Assembly: GCA_023392535.1 (NCBI GenBank)
Contig: JAEVYY010000026.1
Coordinates: forward strand, 248,001 to 312,000
Direction of reading: 5' to 3'
DNA length: 64,000 nucleotides
Source: Bacillota bacterium
GTDB taxonomy: Bacteria; Bacillota; Clostridia; Lachnospirales; Lachnospiraceae
Shown: positions 26,010 to 34,288 of the stretch, one piece after another
How the letters are laid out: every line of letters starts with the position of its first letter
Numbering within the stretch: the stretch's first letter is position 1
Position numbers and translations under genes: made by a program
The notes under the pieces: generated by a model
The model's input: the letters and a program-made list of their open reading frames with translations, nothing else
Database searches by the model: none
Told to the model about the DNA's origin: nothing

Positions 26010-26729
26010 ATGAGACAAGGAATTTTGTTATCTGGTGGAGCTGATATTGATTTTATGATTCATGGTGTATTTTCCTATGAATTATTTGGTCAGACAGTCT
26101 GGATAACAACTACGCATGTGTGTGTGTTGATTGTAATGCTGATTATTATTGGATTTGGAATTGCTGCAAATCGAGCCATAAAACATGCAACACAAGTGCC
26201 GGGAACATTTCAGAATATCATTGAGTCGGTCGTTGAATTGCTGGATGGAATGGTAGATGCTACGATGGGAAAAAATGGAGTTAAGTTCCGTAATTATATC
26301 GGTACTTTATTTATTTTTATACTAATAAGCAATATATCAGGACTGATGGGTCTGAGACCACCTACAGCAGATTATGGAGTAACTCTTCCGCTTGGTGTAA
26401 TGACTTTTACATTAATTCATTTTAATAAGTTAAAGCATCAGAAAGTTTCGGGTGTTCTTAAGGGTCTGTGTGATCCATGGCCTATTTGGGCTCCTATTAA
26501 TGTGATTGGTGATATTGCAGTTCCGATCTCATTATCGTTACGTCTATTTGCAAACGTATTATCAGGGACCGTAATGATGGCTTTGATATATGGTCTATTA
26601 TCCAAAATTGCAATTATTTGGCCCGCAGCTCTTCATGTATACTTTGACTTGTTCTCAGGAGCAATTCAGACATATGTATTCTGTATGTTGACAATGACAT
26701 ATGTGTCAGATGCAATTGGCAATGAGTAA
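26010..26729 (+). CDS. atpB: ATP synthase subunit a
   Basis: Membrane subunit that forms the ion half-channels of Fo next to the c ring. The 239-residue protein has five to six membrane segments. The essential stator arginine is visible in the conserved helix SLSLRLFANVLSG near residue 190. AAGGAGGTG lies before ATG 26010. It is the third gene of the operon. Together with the sodium-type c subunit it would set the coupling ion. Confidence 0.96.
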   Translation: MRQGILLSGGADIDFMIHGVFSYELFGQTVWITTTHVCVLIVMLIIIGFGIAANRAIKHATQVPGTFQNIIESVVELLDGMVDATMGKNGVKFRNYIGTLFIFILISNISGLMGLRPPTADYGVTLPLGVMTFTLIHFNKLKHQKVSGVLKGLCDPWPIWAPINVIGDIAVPISLSLRLFANVLSGTVMMALIYGLLSKIAIIWPAALHVYFDLFSGAIQTYVFCMLTMTYVSDAIGNE

Positions 26730-26789
26730 TGTTGATTAAAAGTAAAATGCCTAATAAACTATTAATTTCATTTAAGGAGGAAACAAGTT

Positions 26790-27050
26790 ATGAACGAAAT
26801 ATTTAACACAAACTTTATTTTAGGATGTTCTGCAATTGGGGCAGGTCTTGCAGTTATTGCAGGTATCGGACCTGGTATTGGACAGGGTAATGCAGCAGGA
26901 CAGGCAGCAGCAGCAGTAGGACGTAATCCGGGTGCCAAAGCAGACATTACTTCTACTATGCTTTTGGGACAAGCGGTAGCGGAGACAACGGGTCTTTATG
27001 GTCTGTTAATTGCAATGTTGCTATTGTTCGTAAAACCATTACTTCCATAA
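26790..27050 (+). CDS. atpE: ATP synthase subunit c with a sodium-binding signature
   Basis: Ring-forming proteolipid of 86 residues with two membrane helices joined by the polar loop RNPGAK. The ion-carrying carboxylate is Glu65. Residues that coordinate sodium in Ilyobacter tartaricus appear at the same numbers: Pro28, Gln32, Val63, Glu65, Thr66 (Ser in Ilyobacter), Thr67 and Tyr70 (motif AVAETTGLY). The sequence therefore points to a Na+-translocating enzyme, although binding sites can also accept protons at low sodium. A strong AAGGAGG site precedes ATG 26790, in line with the high copy number of c. Confidence 0.96.
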   Translation: MNEIFNTNFILGCSAIGAGLAVIAGIGPGIGQGNAAGQAAAAVGRNPGAKADITSTMLLGQAVAETTGLYGLLIAMLLLFVKPLLP

Positions 27051-27118
27051 TAGCTTTCTTTAACGAAAATGTCTCAGACGGCAGATCGTAAGTAAAATTT
27101 AATTTGAAAGGAGGCAAA

Positions 27119-27682
27119 GTGTTGGATACGTTACATAGTATAAATTATGTTTTAGCATCTGAAATGAAACCTAGACTGTTTGATTTGGATCTTCAGCTTG
27201 GATCGGATGCCATATTGACTATGATTTCTGTTTTTGTGTTATTCTTAGTTATGTCACATCTCTTATTCAATCCTGTGAGGGAAATGATGGAAAAGAGAAA
27301 ACGGAAGATTGCAGAAGAATTAGATTATGCAGCTACGAATAGAGATGATGCAATTAAGATGAAAGCAGAGTATCAAGATAAGTTAAAAGATATTAACAAA
27401 GAAGCAGAAGAAATATTGAGTGAAGCACGCAAAAAGGCACTGGCAAATGAAAACAGAATTGTGTCAGAAGCGAAAGAAGAAGCAGCTAGAATCATTCAAA
27501 GAGCCAATGTGGAAGCGGAACTTGAAAAGAAGAAAGTAGCTGATGAGGTGAAGCGTGAGATCGTATCAATTGCTTCTGCTATGGCTGGAAAAATAGTTTC
27601 GGCTTCTATAGATATAAGCGCGCAAAATAGCTTAATTGAGGAAACATTGAAAGAAATAGGTGAAAGCACATGGCTAAGCTAA
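27119..27682 (+). CDS. atpF: ATP synthase subunit b
   Basis: Peripheral stalk subunit that links Fo to F1. The protein of about 187 residues has one N-terminal membrane segment (LTMISVFVLFLVMSHLLF) and a long charged helix rich in Glu, Lys and Ala (about 60-165). AAGGAGG at 27107-27113 places the start at GTG 27119 or TTG 27122; I used the GTG. Its end overlaps atpH by 13 bases. Confidence 0.93.
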   Translation: MLDTLHSINYVLASEMKPRLFDLDLQLGSDAILTMISVFVLFLVMSHLLFNPVREMMEKRKRKIAEELDYAATNRDDAIKMKAEYQDKLKDINKEAEEILSEARKKALANENRIVSEAKEEAARIIQRANVEAELEKKKVADEVKREIVSIASAMAGKIVSASIDISAQNSLIEETLKEIGESTWLS

Positions 27683-28218
27683 TTTCAAAGACATATGGAG
27701 AAGCTTTATTTGAACTTGCTGTTGAAGAAGATCATATCGATGAATGGATGAAAGAAGTAGAAGGTGTGAGGAAAGTCCTTAAAGACAACGGAGAATTTGG
27801 TGATTTGATGAAACATCCGAAGATTACCAAGGAAGAAAAGCTCCAAATTATAGAGAACGTCTTCAAGGGAAGGATATCAGACGAATTACTTGGATTCTTG
27901 ACATTGATCGTCAACAAAGGCCGCTATCCGGAGGTAGACTCTATTCTTGATTTTTTCATAGGGAAGGTGAAGGAAAAAAAAGGAATTGGTGTGGCTTACG
28001 TAAGAACAGCAGTTGCCTTGACAGAGATCCAAAAAAAGCAAGTAGAAGAAAGATTACTGGAAACAACCAGCTATCATCAAATAGAGTTACACTTTACAAT
28101 AAGTGCTGATATTATCGGAGGCATGGTAATTAGAATCGGTGACCGAGTTGTAGATAGTAGTATATCAACAAAATTGGATGAGTTACGAAAATTATTATTA
28201 AAAGTTCAACTCGCATAA
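27670..28218 (+). CDS. atpH: ATP synthase subunit delta
   Basis: OSCP-type subunit that caps the F1 alpha ring and binds subunit b. The 182-residue protein begins MAKLISKTYGEALFELA and carries the conserved C-terminal region IIGGMVIRIGDRVVDSSI. It overlaps the atpF end by 13 bases, which suggests translational coupling. Confidence 0.95.
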   Translation: MAKLISKTYGEALFELAVEEDHIDEWMKEVEGVRKVLKDNGEFGDLMKHPKITKEEKLQIIENVFKGRISDELLGFLTLIVNKGRYPEVDSILDFFIGKVKEKKGIGVAYVRTAVALTEIQKKQVEERLLETTSYHQIELHFTISADIIGGMVIRIGDRVVDSSISTKLDELRKLLLKVQLA

Positions 28219-28253
28219 AGAAGAATAAAAATGGAGAAAGGTGCGTAAGATCC

Positions 28254-29759
28254 ATGAATTTAAGACCAGAAGAAATAAGTTCAGTAATAAAGGATCAGAT
28301 TAGGAGATATGCATCTGCACTTGAGGTATCGGATGTTGGTACAGTCATTCAAGTTGCAGATGGTATTGCTCGTGTGCACGGACTTGACAACGCAATGCAG
28401 GGAGAATTACTGGAATTCCCTGGAGATGTTTACGGGATGGTACTAAATCTGGAGGAAGATAATGTTGGTGCCGTGCTCCTGGGTGGGATTAAGAATATCA
28501 GTGAAGGCGATATTGTTAAAACTACTGGAAGAGTGGTCGAAGTTCCTGTAGGCGATGCTATGCTTGGACGTGTTGTGAATGCTCTTGGTCAACCTATAGA
28601 TGGGAAGGGTCCTATCCAAACGGATAAATATCGTAAAATTGAAAGAGTTGCTTCCGGTGTCATTGCAAGAAAATCTGTGGATACCCCGTTACAGACAGGT
28701 ATCAAAGCAATTGATTCCATGGTCCCAATCGGAAGAGGTCAGCGTGAGTTAATTATTGGAGACAGACAGACTGGAAAAACAGCAATCGCAATTGACACTA
28801 TTATCAATCAAAAAGGACAAAATGTAAAATGTATTTATGTAGCGATCGGACAAAAATCATCTACCGTTGCTACAATCGTAAAGACTCTGGAAGAATTTGG
28901 GGCAATGGCTTACACTACTGTCGTAGTCTCTACAGCAAGTGAACTTGCACCGTTACAATATATTGCTCCGTATGCTGGCTGTGCCATAGGTGAAGAGTGG
29001 ATGGAGAATGGGGAAGATGTTCTGGTAATCTATGATGATCTTAGCAAACATGCAGCGGCATATCGGACACTATCCCTGCTTCTTAAGAGACCACCTGGCC
29101 GTGAAGCGTACCCGGGTGATGTGTTCTATCTTCATTCCAGACTTCTTGAGAGAGCAGCAAGATTGAGCGAAGAGTATGGAGGCGGTTCATTAACTGCACT
29201 TCCTATTATTGAGACACAGGCAGGAGATGTATCGGCTTATATTCCTACGAATGTAATTTCTATTACAGATGGGCAGATTTATTTGGAGACAGAGATGTTC
29301 AATGCAGGCTTCAGACCAGCTGTAAATGCAGGACTTTCGGTATCCCGTGTGGGTGGTTCTGCTCAGGTTAAGGCAATGAAAAAAATTGCAGCTCCTATAC
29401 GTGTTGAATTGGCACAGTATAGAGAACTGGCATCCTTTGCACAATTCGGCTCTGAGCTTGATGCCGATACAAAGGAAAAGCTGGCACAGGGAGAACGCAT
29501 CAAAGAAATATTAAAGCAGCCACAATATAAACCAGTTCCAGTTGCGTATCAAATCATCATTATTTATGTTGCAACCAATAAATATTTACTGGATGTGCCG
29601 GTGGATGCCATCACTCGTTTTGAAAGTGAGTTCTTTCAATTTTTAGATACCAAGTATGCAGAAATTCCGGCAGCGATTGCTTCGGAAAAAATTATTTCGG
29701 ATGAAACAGATGCGGAATTAAAGAAAGCAATCGAAGAGTTTAAGAGTCAGTTTCAATGA
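28254..29759 (+). CDS. atpA: ATP synthase subunit alpha
   Basis: Noncatalytic nucleotide-binding F1 subunit. The 501-residue protein has the usual length, the P-loop GDRQTGKTA near residue 169 and the family signature PAVNAGLSVSRVGG. The N-terminus LRPEEISSVIKDQIRRY is typical. It lies 35 bases after atpH and 26 bases before atpG. Confidence 0.98.
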   Translation: MNLRPEEISSVIKDQIRRYASALEVSDVGTVIQVADGIARVHGLDNAMQGELLEFPGDVYGMVLNLEEDNVGAVLLGGIKNISEGDIVKTTGRVVEVPVGDAMLGRVVNALGQPIDGKGPIQTDKYRKIERVASGVIARKSVDTPLQTGIKAIDSMVPIGRGQRELIIGDRQTGKTAIAIDTIINQKGQNVKCIYVAIGQKSSTVATIVKTLEEFGAMAYTTVVVSTASELAPLQYIAPYAGCAIGEEWMENGEDVLVIYDDLSKHAAAYRTLSLLLKRPPGREAYPGDVFYLHSRLLERAARLSEEYGGGSLTALPIIETQAGDVSAYIPTNVISITDGQIYLETEMFNAGFRPAVNAGLSVSRVGGSAQVKAMKKIAAPIRVELAQYRELASFAQFGSELDADTKEKLAQGERIKEILKQPQYKPVPVAYQIIIIYVATNKYLLDVPVDAITRFESEFFQFLDTKYAEIPAAIASEKIISDETDAELKKAIEEFKSQFQ

Positions 29760-29785
29760 TGATTATAGAAAAAGGGTGATTATTT

Positions 29786-30652
29786 ATGGCCTCAATGAGA
29801 GATATTAAAAGACGTAAAAGCAGTATTGAAAGCACTCAGCAAATAACAAAAGCCATGAAGCTTGTTTCTACTGTTAGATTACAGAAGGCGAGACAACGTG
29901 CAGAGAACTCAAAAGCATATTTTAACTGTATGTATGAGACTGTAACATCTATGCTGTTAAGATCTGGGAATGTAGATCATCCATATTTGAAGGCTCGTAC
30001 CTCGAATCGGAAAGCAGTAATTATGATTACTTCGAACCGTGGATTAGCAGGCGGATATAATTCCAGCATTATTAAACTGATTACCAGAGGCGAATTCAAA
30101 AAAGAAGAATTGGATATTTATGCGGTCGGTAAAAAAGGAAAAGATTTTTTAGCGCGATATGGTTACCACATTGTTGAAGACAACAGCAGCATGATTGAAG
30201 CACCAATATATTCGGAAGCTCTGGATCTTTGCAAGAGAGTATTACAAGCCTATGCGAATGGTGAGATCGGGGAGATTTATCTAACTTATACCGCCTTTAA
30301 GAATACGGTAGTGCATGAACCTAAGCTGATTAAATTATTACCGGTGGAACAGATAGATCATCCGGATACTAGGGAAGATAAAAAAGAAGTAAACTCACTT
30401 ATGAATTTTGAGCCAAAAGACGAGGAAGCTTTGGATCTGATTATTCCCAAATATATAACAAGTCTTATCTATGGGGGCATGGTTGAATCGGTGGCAAGTG
30501 AAAACGCTGCCAGAATGCAAGCGATGGATTCTGCAACAAATAATGCAGATGATATGATAAGCAAATTATCTTTGCAGTATAATAGAGCACGTCAGGGTTC
30601 TATCACACAAGAACTTACAGAGATTATTGGCGGAGCAGCCGCTATTTCATAA
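29786..30652 (+). CDS. atpG: ATP synthase subunit gamma
   Basis: Central rotor shaft of F1. The 288-residue protein begins MASMRDIKRRKSSIESTQQI, the conserved N-terminal coiled coil, contains ITSNRGLAGGYN, and ends with the C-terminal helix YNRARQGSITQELTEIIGGA. It has an AAAGGGTG site. Position between atpA and atpD is standard. Confidence 0.97.
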   Translation: MASMRDIKRRKSSIESTQQITKAMKLVSTVRLQKARQRAENSKAYFNCMYETVTSMLLRSGNVDHPYLKARTSNRKAVIMITSNRGLAGGYNSSIIKLITRGEFKKEELDIYAVGKKGKDFLARYGYHIVEDNSSMIEAPIYSEALDLCKRVLQAYANGEIGEIYLTYTAFKNTVVHEPKLIKLLPVEQIDHPDTREDKKEVNSLMNFEPKDEEALDLIIPKYITSLIYGGMVESVASENAARMQAMDSATNNADDMISKLSLQYNRARQGSITQELTEIIGGAAAIS

Positions 30653-30722
30653 TAGGGCATAGTTTTTTTGAGGAAAGCCTGGGGTTTAGCCTCAAAGCCC
30701 GTAAAGTAAGAAAGGAGAACAG

Positions 30723-32129
30723 ATGGCAGCAGATAGCACAAACGCAAAATGCGTTGGAAGAATTACGCAGATCATTGGTGCCGTGCTTGACATTAAATTC
30801 ACCGAAGGCTCTCTTCCGGAAATTAATGAAGCGATTAGAATCAATACAAAAGGAAATGGAGTTCTAACCGTAGAAGTAGCACAGCATTTAGGAGATGATA
30901 CCGTAAGATGTATTTCCATGGGCCCTACAGATGGATTGGTAAGAGGTATGGAAGCAAAAGCGACGGGAGCACCGATCAGTGTTCCAGTTGGAGAGAAAAC
31001 ATTAGGACGTATCTTCAATGTATTGGGAGAGCCGATTGATAATAAACCAGCACCTGAGGGAATAACGTATGAACCCATTCATAGATCTGCGCCAGCATTT
31101 GAAGAGCAATCCACGGAAACAGAACTTCTTGAGACTGGTATTAAGGTAGTCGACCTTTTGTGTCCGTATCAAAAGGGTGGTAAGATTGGTCTGTTTGGAG
31201 GTGCCGGTGTTGGTAAAACAGTATTAATTCAGGAATTAATCAGAAATATAGCAACAGAACATGGTGGATATTCCGTTTTCACTGGAGTTGGGGAGAGAAC
31301 GAGAGAAGGAAATGACTTATATCATGAGATGCAGGAATCTGGTGTTATTGACAAGACCACTATGGTGTTCGGACAGATGAATGAGCCACCGGGAGCTAGA
31401 ATGAGAGTTGGTCTTACAGGATTGACAATTGCTGAGAATTTTCGTGATAAAGGGGGAAAGGATGTATTATTATTTATAGATAATATTTTCCGTTTTACAC
31501 AAGCAGGCTCAGAAGTTTCTGCGTTGTTAGGCCGTATGCCATCAGCCGTTGGATACCAGCCTACCTTACAGACAGAGATGGGCGCATTGCAAGAACGTAT
31601 TACCTCAACAAAAAATGGTTCTATTACTTCGGTTCAGGCTGTCTATGTTCCGGCTGATGACTTAACAGATCCAGCTCCGGCAACTACTTTTGCACACTTA
31701 GACGCAACTACCGTTCTATCTCGTTCTATTGTAGAATTGGGAATTTACCCAGCGGTGGATCCATTAGAATCAACTTCCAGAATTCTTGACCCACGTATTG
31801 TAGGAGAAGAGCATTATAAAGTGGCTCGTGGTGTTCAGGAAGTACTGCAAAGATATAATGAATTACAGGATATTATTGCAATGTTAGGCATGGACGAACT
31901 TTCAGAAGATGATAGAGCAGTGGTATCCAGAGCTAGAAAAATGCAAAAGTTTTTATCGCAACCATTCTTTGTGGCTGGACAATTTACTGGTCTGGAAGGA
32001 AAGTATGTACCTATTAATGAGACTATTCGAGGATTTAAAGAAATTTTAGAAGGCAAACATGATGATGTTCCAGAGAGTTATTTCTTAAATGCCGGAAGTA
32101 TTGATGACGTACTTGCCCGTATGAAGTAA
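30723..32129 (+). CDS. atpD: ATP synthase subunit beta
   Basis: Catalytic F1 subunit that makes or hydrolyses ATP. The 468-residue protein shows the P-loop GGAGVGKTV, the catalytic Glu in GVGERTREGND, Walker B (VLLFIDNIFRFTQAGSEVSALL region) and the C-terminal DELSEDD motif (DELSEED in many species). A 70-base gap before it contains a GGAG site. The atpC gene starts 12 bases after the stop. Confidence 0.98.
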   Translation: MAADSTNAKCVGRITQIIGAVLDIKFTEGSLPEINEAIRINTKGNGVLTVEVAQHLGDDTVRCISMGPTDGLVRGMEAKATGAPISVPVGEKTLGRIFNVLGEPIDNKPAPEGITYEPIHRSAPAFEEQSTETELLETGIKVVDLLCPYQKGGKIGLFGGAGVGKTVLIQELIRNIATEHGGYSVFTGVGERTREGNDLYHEMQESGVIDKTTMVFGQMNEPPGARMRVGLTGLTIAENFRDKGGKDVLLFIDNIFRFTQAGSEVSALLGRMPSAVGYQPTLQTEMGALQERITSTKNGSITSVQAVYVPADDLTDPAPATTFAHLDATTVLSRSIVELGIYPAVDPLESTSRILDPRIVGEEHYKVARGVQEVLQRYNELQDIIAMLGMDELSEDDRAVVSRARKMQKFLSQPFFVAGQFTGLEGKYVPINETIRGFKEILEGKHDDVPESYFLNAGSIDDVLARMK

Positions 32130-32141
32130 GGGGTGAATAGG

Positions 32142-32549
32142 ATGGCTGAGATAAATGAAATGAATCTAAAGATTATTACGCCGGATAGAGAATTCTATGA
32201 AAATACAGCAACCATGGTGGAGTTCAACACAACAGAAGGGGAAATTGGTATTTATAAGAACCATATTCCTATGACGGTAATAATTGCACCTGGTATACTT
32301 AGAATAACAAATGGTCAAGAGGTGAAAAAGGCTGCATTGCATGCTGGTTTCGCAGAAATTCTACCGGAAGGAGTAACCATTTTAGCCGAAGTGATAGAGT
32401 GGCCGGAAGAGATTGATACTAAGCGTGCGAATGCTGCTAAGGAAAGAGCAGAAAGCCGTTTGCAAACAAAGACACCCGAAACCGATATAGCGAGAGCTGA
32501 AACTGCATTGCATAGAGCGGTAGCAAGGATCCAGGTCATTGGAAAATAA
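32142..32549 (+). CDS. atpC: ATP synthase subunit epsilon
   Basis: F1 subunit that connects the shaft to the c ring and can restrain ATP hydrolysis. The 135-residue protein has the N-terminal beta sandwich (LKIITPDREFYENTATMVEFNT, then GEIGIYKNHIP) and a C-terminal helical hairpin. I chose ATG 32142 because AAGGGGTGAA lies upstream; a GTG at 32133 is inside that site. It ends the operon before a strong hairpin. Confidence 0.95.
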   Translation: MAEINEMNLKIITPDREFYENTATMVEFNTTEGEIGIYKNHIPMTVIIAPGILRITNGQEVKKAALHAGFAEILPEGVTILAEVIEWPEEIDTKRANAAKERAESRLQTKTPETDIARAETALHRAVARIQVIGK

Positions 32550-32561
32550 TCTATGATTGAA

Positions 32562-32593
32562 AAGAAAGGGCATGCTGAGCATGCCCTTTCTTA
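32562..32593. terminator. Bidirectional terminator at the end of the ATP synthase operon
   Basis: AAGAAAGGGCATG and CATGCCCTTTCTT form a perfect 13-bp stem with a CTGAG loop and A/T tracts on both sides. Its right arm overlaps the stop codon of the converging hypothetical gene. Confidence 0.9.
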
Positions 32594-32980
32594 ATATCTT
32601 AAAATACCATGTTTGTTGCAATGCCGTCTTTTGTAGATTTCATAGTATAGTAAGATCTGAATCATATCACTGATCCATTCCCATTTTTCTGCACTGATAT
32701 CAGAATCCTCATTTCCTGATGTATCACTTTTTAGAATCTCAAGTACCTCATTGGCAAGTTTATAAAGAAGCCATCTATCAGGGTATTCATCATAGATCAG
32801 ACTTCCTTCATAATCTATTTTATCTAGAATAGAGGCTATTTTTTTCTGATATTTCTTTGCTTCTGATGGATATAATTGTTGTAAGTATTCCAAATCCCGC
32901 ATAACCTTGTTATCATCTTCATAATACATAGGTAGAGGATAGGTCATATAAAATGGCATTATTTTATGATTACTATTCAT
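32591..32980 (-). CDS. Hypothetical protein, possibly lineage-restricted
   Basis: Protein of 129 residues that I do not recognise. It has no signal peptide or membrane segment and begins with an aromatic, proline-rich stretch (KIMPFYMTYPLPMYY). The rest is predicted helical and charged, with many Tyr and Trp (EKWEWISDMIQILLYYEIY). An AAGGAA site lies upstream of the ATG, and the gene converges with the ATP synthase operon on a shared terminator, so it looks like a real gene. No function can be assigned from sequence. Confidence 0.7.
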   Translation of the reverse strand: MNSNHKIMPFYMTYPLPMYYEDDNKVMRDLEYLQQLYPSEAKKYQKKIASILDKIDYEGSLIYDEYPDRWLLYKLANEVLEILKSDTSGNEDSDISAEKWEWISDMIQILLYYEIYKRRHCNKHGILRY

Positions 32981-33142
32981 GCAAATTCCTTATTAAAGCG
33001 TCATTTATGCTTATAAAATATCTTTTACCTTATCATATGCATGTTTTATCGAAATGCCACTTTGCACAATTCGCCCTAATCCAGTCTATTATTAAGAAAA
33101 ATTTTAGTTGAGGTTTTATGATAAAGGACTTAGAATGTAATC

Positions 33143-34288
33143 ATGGAAAAATTAAGAGAAGTTTTGGAAGAAAGCATAAATGAAAAATTGTATCAGATAG
33201 TCATGAGTAATGCCAAGGGTGAAACAATCCCAACTAAGGTGAAGGTACGTCCAGTTATGCAAAAGAATATTTTATATTATCAAGTTAGTAGTTTTGTGAA
33301 AACTAAGGTATTACATAAAAATTATGAAAGAAATGAATTGATTTTATTTTTATTACAAGGTATGAACGGAAATTATAAACAATTAGAAATTGAAACAATT
33401 TCTTATCATATAACAGTATTGGTTAGCAAAAAAGGGAAAGTCACTGTAAAGAAAAGGGAAGGCTTGAAAGAGAAAAAAGTAAATTTGTCTCATAATAGAA
33501 TAAAAAGATATATTTTAGAAGAAGGAAAACCAATTGATTTTTTAATCGATTTAGGTGTACAGACAAAAGAAGGAAAAACAGTACACGCTCGATATGACAA
33601 ATGGAAACAAATCAATCGATTTCTGGAATTTATTGAGGATATTTTGCCAACACTTCAAAAGAAAGAGAAAGTTACAATTCTTGACTTTGGATGTGGAAAA
33701 TCTTATTTGACATTTGCCATGTATTATTATTTAAAAATTTTGAATCACATGGATATTCAGATCATAGGATTGGATTTAAAGGAAGATGTAATCCATAACT
33801 GTAACAGCCTAAGAGATAAGTATGGTTATCATGAACTCAATTTTTTAAAAGGAGACATTTTAGAATTCGAAGGAATGGATAAAGTCGATATGGTTGTTAC
33901 ATTGCATGCCTGCGATACAGCAACGGATTATGCACTACAGAAAGCGATCGCCTGGGATGCCAGTGTTATTCTATCGGTACCATGTTGTCAACATGAAGTC
34001 AATAGGCAGATTTCTTGTGTCGAACTTTCACCTGTTTTAAAGTATGGTTTGATTCGAGAAAGAATGTCGGCACTTATTACAGATGCTTATCGCGCAAATA
34101 TTCTGGAACAGTATGGGTATGAAACACAAATATTGGAATTTATAGATATGGAGCATACGCCAAAGAATATCTTGATAAGAGCGGTAAAAAAAGAATGTGC
34201 TTTTATAAAAAAACAGAATGATATCGAGAAATTACAGTCATTTTTAAAGATAGATCCAACTCTTGGGAGGATCGTTAAAGAATTGTAA
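33143..34288 (+). CDS. SAM-dependent methyltransferase (Methyltransf_32 type)
   Basis: Predicted class I methyltransferase of 381 residues. The Rossmann-like SAM domain starts near residue 170 with TILDFGCGKSYLTF (motif I), then the acidic IIGLDLKEDV, and continues with VTLHACDTATDYAL and SVPCCQHEVN, which are characteristic of the Methyltransf_32 group. The first 150 residues are a separate basic domain without recognised motif. The substrate (RNA, protein or small molecule) is unknown. The ribosome binding site is weak (AAAGGA, 12 bases away). The stop overlaps the next start by one base, so the two genes are coupled. Confidence 0.85.
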   Translation: MEKLREVLEESINEKLYQIVMSNAKGETIPTKVKVRPVMQKNILYYQVSSFVKTKVLHKNYERNELILFLLQGMNGNYKQLEIETISYHITVLVSKKGKVTVKKREGLKEKKVNLSHNRIKRYILEEGKPIDFLIDLGVQTKEGKTVHARYDKWKQINRFLEFIEDILPTLQKKEKVTILDFGCGKSYLTFAMYYYLKILNHMDIQIIGLDLKEDVIHNCNSLRDKYGYHELNFLKGDILEFEGMDKVDMVVTLHACDTATDYALQKAIAWDASVILSVPCCQHEVNRQISCVELSPVLKYGLIRERMSALITDAYRANILEQYGYETQILEFIDMEHTPKNILIRAVKKECAFIKKQNDIEKLQSFLKIDPTLGRIVKEL

